Assembly: GCA_021776615.1 (NCBI GenBank)
Contig: JAJFFO010000021.1
Span: 62,001-126,000, forward strand
Length of the DNA stretch: 64,000 nucleotides
Direction of reading: 5' to 3'
Origin: Robiginitomaculum sp.
Lineage (GTDB): Bacteria; Pseudomonadota; Alphaproteobacteria; Caulobacterales; Maricaulaceae
In this document: positions 47,786 to 55,811 of the stretch, piece by piece
Layout of the letters: every line of letters begins with the position of its first letter
How positions within the stretch are numbered: the stretch's first letter is position 1
The notes under the pieces: generated by a model
The model's input: the letters and a program-made list of their open reading frames with translations, nothing else
What the model was told of the DNA's origin: nothing
Databases searched by the model: none
Program-made: the position numbers and the translations under genes

Positions 47786-47823
47786 TGTCGCCATACCTCA
47801 ATAACTGATCTGCCCAAACTCTT

Positions 47824-47838
47824 GCGAATTTCATGCCA
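47824..47838 (-). promoter_or_regulatory. Sigma-54 (-24/-12) promoter of flgI
   Basis: The minus strand reads TGGCATGAAATTCGC, matching TGGCAC-N5-TTGC with the invariant GG and GC exactly 10 bases apart. The predicted transcript starts near 47812, giving a 5' leader of about 20-30 bases before flgI. Confidence 0.72.
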
Positions 47839-47962
47839 GTTTCCTTGCGGCGATACTGCAAAATTATCCTTATAATTCAATATATTAACGATTAGCCATG
47901 AATGCGGTTACCGTGCTCGGCAAGAATGTATAGGCAAGTCTGGCCGGGTCGGTCATTTATGC

Positions 47963-47977
47963 TTAATCAGGCGTTAA
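47963..47977 (+). promoter_or_regulatory. Perfect CtrA-type box upstream of fliX
   Basis: TTAA-N7-TTAA is matched exactly (TTAATCAGGCGTTAA), 46 bp before the fliX start. It lies between the divergent flgI and fliX genes. This fits early, CtrA-driven fliX expression followed by FliX-dependent activation of sigma-54 genes such as flgI. Confidence 0.68.
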
Positions 47978-48022
47978 CGCCCACAGGGCACACTCGGCGC
48001 ACGATTAACAAGGCGGATATAG

Positions 48023-48442
48023 ATGAGAATCAATTCAGCAGAACGGACCCGCGCGACCAGCAAAGCCAAGGCAAGCCGCGGCGGCAGCAATGGTGTCTTT
48101 ACCCCGCAAAACGGCAGCACCAGCCAAAGCACCGCAACCATGTCCAGTACCGCCGCCAGTTCGATCGCCTCAATCGACACCTTGATCGCTTTGCAGGAGG
48201 GCGATGATTTTCGCCAAGCACGCAAAGCCGCTACCCAGCGCGCCGACGATATTTTGGACATTCTCTCCGGCGTGCGCTTAGGGCTTTTGGAAGGTGTTAT
48301 TCCGCGCCGCGCGTTGCAACGTCTCAACGCAACTCTGGCGCAGACCCGCGCCAGCACCGGCGATGTACGATTGGAAACGATTCTCAATGAAGTTGAGTTG
48401 CGTGCACAGGTGGAAATGGCGAAACTCGATTCGCGCGCTTAA
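48023..48442 (+). CDS. fliX: Flagellar assembly regulator FliX
   Basis: In Caulobacter FliX links early basal-body assembly to the sigma-54 activator FlbD. The 139-residue protein has a variable Ser/Thr-rich N-terminus (20-50) and the conserved C-terminal part TLIALQEGDDFRQARKAATQRADDILDILSGVRLGLLEGVIPRRALQRLNATLAQTRASTGDVRLETILNEVELRAQVEMAKL. Divergence from flgI and closeness to dksA match the Caulobacter layout. A CtrA-type box precedes it. Confidence 0.9.
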   Translation: MRINSAERTRATSKAKASRGGSNGVFTPQNGSTSQSTATMSSTAASSIASIDTLIALQEGDDFRQARKAATQRADDILDILSGVRLGLLEGVIPRRALQRLNATLAQTRASTGDVRLETILNEVELRAQVEMAKLDSRA

Positions 48443-48592
48443 CAAACATCACAAAATCGTGTTAATTCGTTGTTTTTATTTACTGATTTCTAACATACAC
48501 TGGAATTGACGCCAACACGCCTTTAGCTATACTCCGCCCAATTTTGAAGCTGACCGCGCCCTATGGCACAAATGTTCGACAGGAGATTGAGT

Positions 48593-49021
48593 ATGGCACT
48601 TGCCGACACTGCTGGCGTTGAATTGCCCGACGAATACACCCCACACACGGATGAAGAGTTTATGGGGTCGCGACAAACCGAATATTTTCGCCGCAAGCTG
48701 CTGGCGTGGAAAGCCGAAATCATTGATGAGAGCCGCGAGACCATCGCTAATTTGCGTAAAGAAACAGAATCGCATCCTGATTTGACCGATCGCGCCTCGA
48801 CCGAGGCCGACCGCACCCTGGAATTGCGCGCCAGAGACCGCCAGCGCAAATTAGTCTCTAAAATTGATGCCGCTTTGGCCCGTGTTGAAGACGGCTCCTA
48901 TGGCTTTTGCGAGGAAACGGGCGAACCTATTCAGCTCGCCCGCCTTGATGCCCGCCCGATTGCAACCTTAAGCCTGGAAGCGCAAGAACGTCATGAGCGC
49001 AAAGAGCGCACGCGCCTCTAA
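48593..49021 (+). CDS. dksA: RNA polymerase-binding regulator DksA
   Basis: DksA inserts a coiled coil into the secondary channel of RNA polymerase and works with ppGpp. The 142-residue protein has the coiled-coil tip DLTDRASTEADR and the zinc-finger region GSYGFCEETGEPIQLARLDARPIATLSLEAQERHE. Only one cysteine (Cys106) remains of the classical four, as in many alphaproteobacterial DksA proteins. GGAG is 7 bases before the ATG at 48593; a longer frame from 48563 is rejected. The stop overlaps the convergent gene by 4 nt. Confidence 0.93.
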   Translation: MALADTAGVELPDEYTPHTDEEFMGSRQTEYFRRKLLAWKAEIIDESRETIANLRKETESHPDLTDRASTEADRTLELRARDRQRKLVSKIDAALARVEDGSYGFCEETGEPIQLARLDARPIATLSLEAQERHERKERTRL

Positions 49022-49401
49022 GCTCGTTGGTCTAATTTATTGGACAAATGCGCGATTTGAAGTTCCACACGTTTCACCTCGCGTACGATAGCGTATTTAT
49101 TCATCTCCATGAACAGCCACAGCTTGAGCATGGAGATGGCCAACATAGCTATAATGATACCAAAGCCATAAAGCCCCAACAGGCGGGTATCGTCAGTGTG
49201 CATAAATTGCCACCCCATCCACACGGCCGCGATAAAGAAGACGAAGGTAGATACACTCATCAGCACCGTCCAGAACCGCATTTTACCGGTAAACACGCCG
49301 CCCAGCATGGCAAACAACCCCGGCTCGGCAGCGACGGCGTCCAGTTTTTGCAACTCGACCTCTGACAATACTTTACGAATTTCTTCATCCAGATCATTCA
49401 T
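49018..49401 (-). CDS. DUF6768 membrane protein, partner of the ECF-like sigma factor
   Basis: The 127-residue protein starts MNDLDEEIRKVLSEVE, has a cytoplasmic N-terminal part, two transmembrane helices (VLMSVSTFVFFIAAVWMGW and GFGIIIAMLAISMLKLWLF) and a basic helical tail MEMNKYAIVREVKRVELQIAHLSNKL. This pattern is the DUF6768 family. Its start overlaps the sigma factor stop in ATGA. That coupling suggests it acts as a membrane regulator or anti-sigma-like partner, although it lacks a classical zinc anti-sigma motif. Confidence 0.78.
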   Translation of the reverse strand: MNDLDEEIRKVLSEVELQKLDAVAAEPGLFAMLGGVFTGKMRFWTVLMSVSTFVFFIAAVWMGWQFMHTDDTRLLGLYGFGIIIAMLAISMLKLWLFMEMNKYAIVREVKRVELQIAHLSNKLDQRA

Positions 49402-49946
49402 ATCTGATCTCCTTTTAATTGCGCACGCAAGGTTTTGCGCACGGTGTGAAGCCTCGACTTTATGGTACCAACAGGCACTTCCAGCACGGCGGCAATTTGC
49501 GTCACGCCCAGGCCTTGCCCATAAAACATGCCGACCAAAACCCGATCACTGGCACCAAGACGGTTAAGTGCGGAACGCAAATCCAGCCCTTCCTCGCTTG
49601 GTGCCGCCGCGTGATCATCAATAGGGATTTGCGCTATGGCATTAACCTGATGGCGGCGACGGATTTTACGGCGCAAAGCGTCGGTACTTACCCGGCTGGC
49701 AATCCGTAATATCCACGCCGGAAACCGCGCCGGATCGTCCAACCGGCGCAAGCTTTTCAGCGCTCTGAGCCAGCAAGTCTGCACCGCATCTTGCGCGGCG
49801 TCAGGGTTTTGCGTGAGACGCAGGCAATAGCGCTGCAATATTGGTGACCAATGCCGCACCAGCGCATCAACAGCCGCAGCATCACCCGCTTGGGCTTTAA
49901 TGACCAGCAATTCATTGGCGATATCACGGGCGCTACGCATTTTCAT
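49398..49946 (-). CDS. RNA polymerase sigma factor, ECF type
   Basis: The 182-residue protein has sigma region 2 (LVRHWSPILQRYCLRLTQNPDAAQDAVQTCWLRALKSLRRLDDPARFPAWILRIA, in parts) and region 4 (LNRLGASDRVLVGMFYGQGLGVTQIAAVLEVPVGTIKSRLHTVRKTL), with no region 3. The chosen ATG at 49946 follows AAGTGAG; an upstream TTG at 49964 is unlikely. It is coupled to the DUF6768 gene. The regulon is unknown. Confidence 0.87.
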   Translation of the reverse strand: MKMRSARDIANELLVIKAQAGDAAAVDALVRHWSPILQRYCLRLTQNPDAAQDAVQTCWLRALKSLRRLDDPARFPAWILRIASRVSTDALRRKIRRRHQVNAIAQIPIDDHAAAPSEEGLDLRSALNRLGASDRVLVGMFYGQGLGVTQIAAVLEVPVGTIKSRLHTVRKTLRAQLKGDQI

Positions 49947-50054
49947 CTCACTTCTGCCAACCAAAATGGTCGAGACAGTGTGTAGTCGCGCCGCTAACGT
50001 TTTTGGTTCATTGGATTAGCGACAAGTTTTGAAAAACTCACCAAGCCGATCTAT

Positions 50055-50375
50055 CTATTCGAGCGAAATCGCCGTGCCCGCTATGGTTACCATCAACATG
50101 GAACCGTTAGTGCCAATGGCCTCATAATCAATATCTGCACCGATAACCGCATTGCCTCCAAGCCTGGCCGCGCGCTCGGTCATTTCGCCGATCGCGGTTT
50201 GGCGCGCTTTATTTAAAACTTCTTCATAAGCACCAGAGCGACCACCAACGATATCGCGCACCGCCGCGAACACATCTCTAAATATATTCGCCCCCAAAAT
50301 GGCTTCGCCAACGACCAACCCGTGATACTGGGTGATTTTACGTCCCTCAACGGTGTTTGTGGTGGTTACCAACAT
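50055..50375 (-). CDS. YbjQ/UPF0145 family protein
   Basis: The 106-residue protein starts [51 protein letters not shown] and continues [32 protein letters not shown], the complete UPF0145 pattern. These proteins form pentameric rings and are sometimes called heavy-metal-binding, but no function is fixed. It is monocistronic. Confidence 0.9.
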   Translation of the reverse strand: MLVTTTNTVEGRKITQYHGLVVGEAILGANIFRDVFAAVRDIVGGRSGAYEEVLNKARQTAIGEMTERAARLGGNAVIGADIDYEAIGTNGSMLMVTIAGTAISLE

Positions 50376-50600
50376 GCTTGTCTCCCGGTTTTGCTATTGA
50401 TTATGCTCGTCACTCTAGGGCCTGACGGCACGAGAGCAAATACCGAAAATGGCAAAGACCTTTGGCATGACGCTGCGACTGACGTTCGGCGGACCCTGCC
50501 GCCGATGAATTTGTTGTGAGGTTGAATAATTAGCGATAGCCGCGCAAACTATCCTGCCCTATTGTAATTTCAGGGACGGTAAAACACACGGAGTATCATT

Positions 50601-51578
50601 ATGCTGATCCGCCGACCGCCACGCTTTGCCATGAATGATCGCGATGTAACGCCGCAATCTTCCTATATGAACCGGCGCGACATTATCGCGGGCCTGACCG
50701 CGGCCACCGGCTTTGCCGCTTTCCCGCAAACCGCCAACGCTAAGGTCGCCGGGCCGGAAACCTATAAACCGCTTGTCGGCAGCAAGACCAAATACAAGGT
50801 TGAAGACCCAAATGCGCCATGGAAGGCGGTCACCGGCTATAATAATTTTTATGAATTTGGTACCGGCAAAGACGACCCGGCAAAGCGCGCCCACACTCTG
50901 ATCACCGACCCATGGGATGTGAAAGTTGAGGGCGAAGCGGAAAATATTGGCACTTTCGCTTTGGAAGACTTGATTGACTTTAACGCGCTGGAGGATCGCA
51001 TTTACCGCCATCGCTGTGTTGAGGCGTGGTCCATGGTCATCCCCTGGGTCGGCCTGCCCTTGGGCCCAATTCTGCAACGCTTCGCGCCCAATTCGCGGGC
51101 AAAATACGTACAGTTTTTTACCAAAAATGACCGCAAGCAAATGCCCGGCACACGATGGCCGGTGCTCGACTGGCCCTATCGCGAAGGCCTGCGCATGGAC
51201 GAAGCCATGAACCCGCTTAGCTTTTTAGCGGTTGGGGTTTATGGCCGCGTGCTCCCCAACCAAAACGGCGCCCCCCTACGCCTGGTTTTGCCGTGGAAAT
51301 ATGGCTATAAATCTATCAAATCCATCGTCGGGATTAAGTTCATGGAAGAGCAGCCTGACACTTCATGGAATTTGTCTGCACCGCGCGAATATGGCTTTTA
51401 CTCGAATGTGAACCCGCAGGTTGAACACCCAAGGTGGAGCCAAGCGAGCGAACGGGTCATTGGCCCACAAACCGGACTACGCGGTGCGCTGGCCCGGCGC
51501 GACACGGAGATGTTCAACGGTTATGCCGATGCTGTGGCCGGGCTTTATGCGGGCATGGACTTGCACAAGTTTTATTAA
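50601..51578 (+). CDS. msrP: Protein-methionine-sulfoxide reductase catalytic subunit MsrP
   Basis: MsrP is a periplasmic molybdopterin enzyme that repairs oxidised methionine in envelope proteins. The 325-residue precursor has a Tat signal peptide with the twin-arginine in MNRRDIIAGLTAATGFAAF. The molybdenum-ligand cysteine is Cys139 in YRHRCVEAWSMVIPW. The C-terminal GLYAGMDLHKFY is typical. GGAG lies 7 bases before the ATG. It is followed after 3 bp by msrQ, its electron donor. Confidence 0.95.
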   Translation: MLIRRPPRFAMNDRDVTPQSSYMNRRDIIAGLTAATGFAAFPQTANAKVAGPETYKPLVGSKTKYKVEDPNAPWKAVTGYNNFYEFGTGKDDPAKRAHTLITDPWDVKVEGEAENIGTFALEDLIDFNALEDRIYRHRCVEAWSMVIPWVGLPLGPILQRFAPNSRAKYVQFFTKNDRKQMPGTRWPVLDWPYREGLRMDEAMNPLSFLAVGVYGRVLPNQNGAPLRLVLPWKYGYKSIKSIVGIKFMEEQPDTSWNLSAPREYGFYSNVNPQVEHPRWSQASERVIGPQTGLRGALARRDTEMFNGYADAVAGLYAGMDLHKFY

Positions 51579-51581
51579 AAC

Positions 51582-52202
51582 ATGCTGGCTTTGAAATCCT
51601 TATTAGCTTGGCTAAAGCCAGTTTTCTTTATCGGCTTAAGCCTGCCGGCGCTGTGGCTGGTCTGGCAATGGGCAATGCTGCTTGGCGGTTTTCCCAACGA
51701 CCTTGGCGTCAACCCGATTGAAGCCACAAACCGGTTTTTGGGCGATACGGCGTTACGAATATTGCTAATCACCCTTGCCATCACCCCGCTGCGCGATATC
51801 ACCGGCATTGTCGCCTTATCGCGCCTGCGCCGCATGGCCGGGTTATTCGCTTTTTTCTACGTGTGCGCCCATTTGTCCAGCTATTTGGGGCTGGATTTGT
51901 TTTTCTCTTTGGCCAAGCTTTGGAAAGACATCGTCAAGCGCACTTATATCACCCTTGGCATGACCGCTTTCACCCTGCTGATACCGCTGGCGTTAACCTC
52001 GACCAATGGTGCGCTTCGCCGTCTTGGCCCGAAGCGGTGGAAACGCCTGCATTGGCTGATCTATCCCGCCGCTTTGCTGGCCGTCACCCACCATTATTTC
52101 ATGGCCAAGGGTTTTCAGATCATGCCGTTAGTGCATGGGGCTATTTTACTGTTCTTGCTCGGCTGGCGTCTGATTAAACTATGGCGTCACCAAAAGCCTT
52201 AA
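51582..52202 (+). CDS. msrQ: MsrQ heme-binding membrane subunit
   Basis: MsrQ is a b-type heme protein that passes electrons from the respiratory chain to MsrP. The 206-residue protein has six predicted membrane helices, with histidines in FYVCAHLSSYLGLD, HWLIYPAALLAVTHHYFMA and the ITPLRDITGIVALSRLRRMAGL loop. These match the ferric-reductase-like YedZ family. It ends 9 bp from the convergent flgH stop. Confidence 0.93.
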   Translation: MLALKSLLAWLKPVFFIGLSLPALWLVWQWAMLLGGFPNDLGVNPIEATNRFLGDTALRILLITLAITPLRDITGIVALSRLRRMAGLFAFFYVCAHLSSYLGLDLFFSLAKLWKDIVKRTYITLGMTAFTLLIPLALTSTNGALRRLGPKRWKRLHWLIYPAALLAVTHHYFMAKGFQIMPLVHGAILLFLLGWRLIKLWRHQKP

Positions 52203-52211
52203 AGTCAGGCC

Positions 52212-52934
52212 TTAAAACGGGAACAGAATGTCGTAAAGCTCTTGGCCATAGCGCGGGTTTTGCACATCTGACAAGGTGCCACGACCGCCATAAGAAATCC
52301 GGGCCTCGGCAATCTGCGTGTGTTCGATAACATTGTCGGAAGCTATGTCTTCGGGACGCACGACCCCAGAGATGAGCAGTTCGCGCACCTCGTGATTAAT
52401 CCGCACTTCCTGACGACCGGCAATCACCAAATTCTGATTGGGCAAAACCTGGGTGACCACTGCGGCCACCGTGAGATCCACGGATTCCGAACGATCCACC
52501 GTGCCCTCGCCCCTATTATTACTGGTAGAACCAAGATTGGTCAGCGAGCCGGGAGTAATGCCGCCCAAATGGTTTTCTAGGCCAAAGAAATTAGTCAAAT
52601 TTGAGTCTTCGCCGCTGGAGCGTTTGCGTTCCGTGGTGTTTTTCACGCTGGCAGAATCGTCAATATGAATAGCGACGGTAAGAATATCGCCGATTTGCTT
52701 GGCGCGCTGATCATTAAAAAACGTCCGTGCCCCGGTGCGCCAAAGCGAATTATTAGTGTTGGCTTCGTGCGCCATAGCGGGCATGGGCATGACCACCGGC
52801 TTACGCCCATAGACATTAGCCGGGTTTTCAATGGGGGTCATTTCCGGCGCTTTGCCAATTCGCTTAATGCGGTCAAACGTGCCGCAGGCGGACAATGACA
52901 AGGCAATAATAAGGATCCCGAAGGCTCTAAACAT
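52212..52934 (-). CDS. flgH: Flagellar L-ring lipoprotein FlgH
   Basis: FlgH builds the L ring in the outer membrane. The 240-residue precursor has the lipobox LSAC, then NNSLWRTGARTFFNDQRAKQIGDILTVAIHIDDSASVKN and the C-terminal VLPNQNLVIAGRQEVRINHEVRELLISGVVRPEDIASDNVIEHTQIAEARISYGGRG, in agreement with the family. AGGAG is 7 bases before ATG 52934; the frame upstream of this belongs to the flgA end. It is last in flgF-flgG-flgA-flgH. Confidence 0.96.
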   Translation of the reverse strand: MFRAFGILIIALSLSACGTFDRIKRIGKAPEMTPIENPANVYGRKPVVMPMPAMAHEANTNNSLWRTGARTFFNDQRAKQIGDILTVAIHIDDSASVKNTTERKRSSGEDSNLTNFFGLENHLGGITPGSLTNLGSTSNNRGEGTVDRSESVDLTVAAVVTQVLPNQNLVIAGRQEVRINHEVRELLISGVVRPEDIASDNVIEHTQIAEARISYGGRGTLSDVQNPRYGQELYDILFPF

Positions 52935-52944
52935 AATTCTACTC

Positions 52945-53946
52945 CTATCCGCCAACACTTGCGGTCGCGCTTGCACTGGCAAGCCCGGGTGCGGTGACCA
53001 CCACATCGATGGTCCGGTTTGAATGTAAATTGACAACGCGAAGCGGCGCGCCCAAAGCGGCGTCGGCCAAAGCCCGTCCCTGTGAGGACAAACGGATGCC
53101 CCGCACCGCGTATGTAATGGTGATAATCTCGCCTTTAGTGATGGTGGCGGGCCGCTTTAAATCGTCGGTGCGCAAGGCCTGCCCGGCCCGCAATGCCCGC
53201 TTGGCCGCCATGCCTTGCAAGCCAACACTGTCCATCAGCGTGCCGGGGCGTACCCGGTTTTCGCGCACGTCAATCCATTGCACATTATCGGCCAACAGCT
53301 CTTCATTAGCCCGCAAAGGCTCAATCAGTGCCGGCACCTGTGTCAGCCGCCATAAGCGGCCTTTTACCTCAACTGCACTACCGTTTTCATAGGGCATAAT
53401 GCGTGCCGAAAAAGTGTCATTGCTTTGCGTAATATCCAAAGACAATATGCGTGGCTCGCCCATGGCGTCGAGCGGCGTGAACAAGGTTTGCGCCCGGTTC
53501 GACAAGGCGATTTCATAGCGTGCACCATCGGCGCGATAACCCAATTCCTGACTAATCAGTGTGCGAATTTGCTCCGTGCCTATCCGGCGGCCGGCGCGGC
53601 CAACCGTAACCCGTTTCAGGCTTGAAAGGTTTTGCCACGGACGGCCCTGTGCCTTTGCTTTGCCAGACAGCCACGCCGGATCCAGCGACACGATCCGACC
53701 AGGTTCTGGCGCACGGGTAAGCACGGTTTGCGACAAGACACCGGCATTGGAAAACACATCGCCAAACCGCAAAAACCCATCCTGACTTTCGATCTGCGCC
53801 CGTAGACGCAATGGCTCGTCGAGGAAAGCGGCAGAATCGCGCTCCTCGCCAAAGGCCAGAGAAGCGCCAGCGGCAAACAACAATAATAATACCGCAATAA
53901 AGGTCGAAACCCGGCGTAAATGGTAAGAGTGAAAAAAGGCGTGCAT
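52945..53946 (-). CDS. flgA: Flagellar P-ring assembly chaperone FlgA
   Basis: FlgA is a periplasmic chaperone for P-ring formation. The 333-residue protein has a signal peptide (FIAVLLLLFAAGASLAFG), the SAF-like region IEPLRANEELLADNVQWIDVRENRVRPGTLMDSVGLQGMAAKRALRAGQALRTDDLKRP and the C-terminal ITYAVRGIRLSSQGRALADAALGAPLRVVNLHSNRTIDVVV. Two ATG codons (53964, 53946) are possible; GGGGAG supports the second, although the first sits 2 bases from the flgG stop. Confidence 0.92.
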   Translation of the reverse strand: MHAFFHSYHLRRVSTFIAVLLLLFAAGASLAFGEERDSAAFLDEPLRLRAQIESQDGFLRFGDVFSNAGVLSQTVLTRAPEPGRIVSLDPAWLSGKAKAQGRPWQNLSSLKRVTVGRAGRRIGTEQIRTLISQELGYRADGARYEIALSNRAQTLFTPLDAMGEPRILSLDITQSNDTFSARIMPYENGSAVEVKGRLWRLTQVPALIEPLRANEELLADNVQWIDVRENRVRPGTLMDSVGLQGMAAKRALRAGQALRTDDLKRPATITKGEIITITYAVRGIRLSSQGRALADAALGAPLRVVNLHSNRTIDVVVTAPGLASASATASVGG

Positions 53947-53966
53947 GGCGCGAAAGCTCCCCATGA

Positions 53967-54755
53967 TTATCGGCGTAAATTGGCGCTGGTGGAAAGCATT
54001 TCATCGGATGCGGTAATTACTTTGGAATTCATCTCATAGGCCCGCTGCGCGGCGATGAGTGCGGTTATTTCCTGCACCGCATTGACGTTAGAAGTTTCGA
54101 TAAAGCCCTGCAAAATACTGCCAAACCCAGGCGAGCCGGGCGTGCCAGCATTGGCGCTGCCTGATGCCGCCGATTCCAAAAACAGATTATCGCCCTGCGG
54201 GTCTAATCCACCTTCGTTGAAAAACGTAATAATTTCAAACTGCCCAACAGTGGTTGGTGCCGTTGCGCCCGGCGTCATCGCCTGCACCTGCCCTTGCGCA
54301 TTGATAATAATTTCCGTGGCGTCCTGCGGGACCGTGATCCCCGGTGCCACCGTATAACCATCCTCAGTAACAAATTCGCCATCGCCATTGACGGCAAAAT
54401 TACCCGCGCGGGTATAAGCGTCCTCGCCCGACGGCAGCTGAATGCGAAAATAGCCTTTACCACTAATGGCCACATCAAATTTATTGCCGGTCTGCGCCAG
54501 ATTACCCTGTTCGGTAATGCGGTAAACCGACCCGGCCTTAACCCCGAGGCCGACTTGCACGCCGGTCGGGACGATGGTGCCCGCATCAGAAGAGCTGGCC
54601 CCTTGGCGCTCGACGCTTTGGTAAAGCAAATCCTGAAATTCGGCGCGTTGGCGTTTAAACGCCGTGGTGTTCATATTGGCAATGTTATTCGAAATAACTT
54701 CAACATTAAGCTGTTGGGCCAACATGCCGGTGGCTGCTGTATTAAGGGCGCGCAT
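53967..54755 (-). CDS. flgG: Flagellar distal rod protein FlgG
   Basis: FlgG forms the distal rod. The 262-residue protein has the N-terminal MRALNTAATGMLAQQLNVEVISNNIANMNTTAFKRQRAEFQDLLYQ, the rod-specific NKFDVAISGKGYFRIQLPSGEDAYTRAGNFAVNGDGEFV and the C-terminal FIETSNVNAVQEITALIAAQRAYEMNSKVITASDEML. Its length is typical. It follows flgF after 33 bp. Confidence 0.97.
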   Translation of the reverse strand: MRALNTAATGMLAQQLNVEVISNNIANMNTTAFKRQRAEFQDLLYQSVERQGASSSDAGTIVPTGVQVGLGVKAGSVYRITEQGNLAQTGNKFDVAISGKGYFRIQLPSGEDAYTRAGNFAVNGDGEFVTEDGYTVAPGITVPQDATEIIINAQGQVQAMTPGATAPTTVGQFEIITFFNEGGLDPQGDNLFLESAASGSANAGTPGSPGFGSILQGFIETSNVNAVQEITALIAAQRAYEMNSKVITASDEMLSTSANLRR

Positions 54756-54788
54756 ATTCGTCTCCTAAATAATTAAATCAACGGCGCC

Positions 54789-55526
54789 TTAGCGCACGCT
54801 GCCGAGGCGCTCTATGGTGCGCCGTGAGAGAGATTCTTCTTCCTTGAGCATATTGCTCACCGACTGATAGGCTCGGGTGATATTCGTCATTCTGGTGATT
54901 TCAGAGATTGGAATGACATTGGAACGCTCCAAATGCGATTGCATAATTTTGGGGGTTTCAACTTCCAAAACCTCAGTACCGTCTTCGACGCTATAGCGGC
55001 CATCACCGCCCTTTTCGAGTACGCCCAAAGAGGCGAAATTCACAACTTTCAATCGCGCGATTTCCACATCATCAACGCGCACCGCCCCATCAGCACTGAT
55101 GAGCGGCGCAGCGCCATTTTGATTCAAAATAATAGGGGCATCATCTCTATCGAGAATTACCATGCCGTCGGCGGTAACCAATGTGCCGGTATCATCCACC
55201 GAAAACCGACCATCGCGGGTATAGCGTTCGCCCTCAGGGGTTTCGACGGCAAAAAAGCCGCGTCCCATCAGCGCCAAATCCAATGCTCTGCCGGTGTTTT
55301 CGAGGCGGCCATCAGAAAAATTACGGGCCACACCCCAGTCCTGCACAAAGCTGACTTGCGATGGTCCGTCCATGCTGGTGGCTGGTGAGTCGTCAATGCG
55401 GCGCAATAATACCTTTTCCACCTTGAACCCGGCGGTCGACATATTAGCTAAATTGTTCGCGGTAATATCCATTTGACGGCGCAAGACCATTTGCCGCGTC
55501 AGCCCCACCATAAGAGCATTTTCCAT
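54789..55526 (-). CDS. flgF: Flagellar proximal rod protein FlgF
   Basis: FlgF is a rod subunit. The 245-residue protein has MENALMVGLTRQMVLRRQMDITANNLANMSTAGFKVEK, ALDLALMGRGFFAVETPEGERYTRDGRFSVDDTGTLV and the C-terminal LERSNVIPISEITRMTNITRAYQSVSNML. ATG 55526 is preceded by AGGTGG; a longer frame to 55622 overlaps the sigma-54 promoter and is rejected. It is the first gene of flgF-flgG-flgA-flgH. Confidence 0.95.
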   Translation of the reverse strand: MENALMVGLTRQMVLRRQMDITANNLANMSTAGFKVEKVLLRRIDDSPATSMDGPSQVSFVQDWGVARNFSDGRLENTGRALDLALMGRGFFAVETPEGERYTRDGRFSVDDTGTLVTADGMVILDRDDAPIILNQNGAAPLISADGAVRVDDVEIARLKVVNFASLGVLEKGGDGRYSVEDGTEVLEVETPKIMQSHLERSNVIPISEITRMTNITRAYQSVSNMLKEEESLSRRTIERLGSVR

Positions 55527-55584
55527 CAAACCACCTGCTTCTGCTGTTTTGGCTGCTTTCAGCAACCCTCGTGACGATAGGTTT

Positions 55585-55599
55585 GCACAAGCCGTGCCA
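55585..55599 (-). promoter_or_regulatory. Sigma-54 (-24/-12) promoter of the flgF operon
   Basis: The minus strand reads TGGCACGGCTTGTGC: a perfect -24 TGGCAC, then five bases and GTGC instead of TTGC, with GG and GC exactly 10 bases apart. The transcript would start near 55574 and leave a leader of about 48 bases before flgF. Confidence 0.78.
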
Positions 55600-55671
55600 C
55601 CCGTGCAGTCATTATATTTCAATAGGTTAGATTATTTATCCCTGGAAAATTTTAATGCCGCTAGAACACTT

Positions 55672-55689
55672 CTGCCGATAGATCGGCAG
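55672..55689. promoter_or_regulatory. Perfect 8-bp inverted repeat, possible enhancer site
   Basis: CTGCCGAT and ATCGGCAG are separated by AG. It is about 75 bp upstream of the flgF sigma-54 site and in the same divergent spacer as fliL. The spacing fits a binding site for a sigma-54 activator such as FlbD, which in Caulobacter also represses the early promoter on the other side. The match to a published FlbD site was not tested. Confidence 0.55.
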
Positions 55690-55709
55690 GAAATGCCGTG
55701 TTTTTGGTC

Positions 55710-55768
55710 TTAACTTTTTATTGACGTTCACAGCCAATTTCCAATTTTGGCAACATCTCCTTAACCAT
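55710..55768 (+). promoter_or_regulatory. CtrA-like boxes upstream of fliL
   Basis: TTAA-N7-TTGA at 55710-55724 differs from the full CtrA box by one base, and TTAACCAT at 55761-55768 is a half-site-like element. Both precede fliL (start 55812). No sigma-54 site is found on this strand, in agreement with an early (class II) promoter for fliL-fliM. Confidence 0.45.
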
Positions 55769-55811
55769 AATTACCCCTAATAATAGAGAATTGAATTTAG
55801 CGGAGCATCAC

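Noticed and set aside
50403-50519. Possible 38-codon gene after ybjQ on the plus strand
   Set aside because: No ribosome site or known family; the longer form reads into ybjQ antisense.
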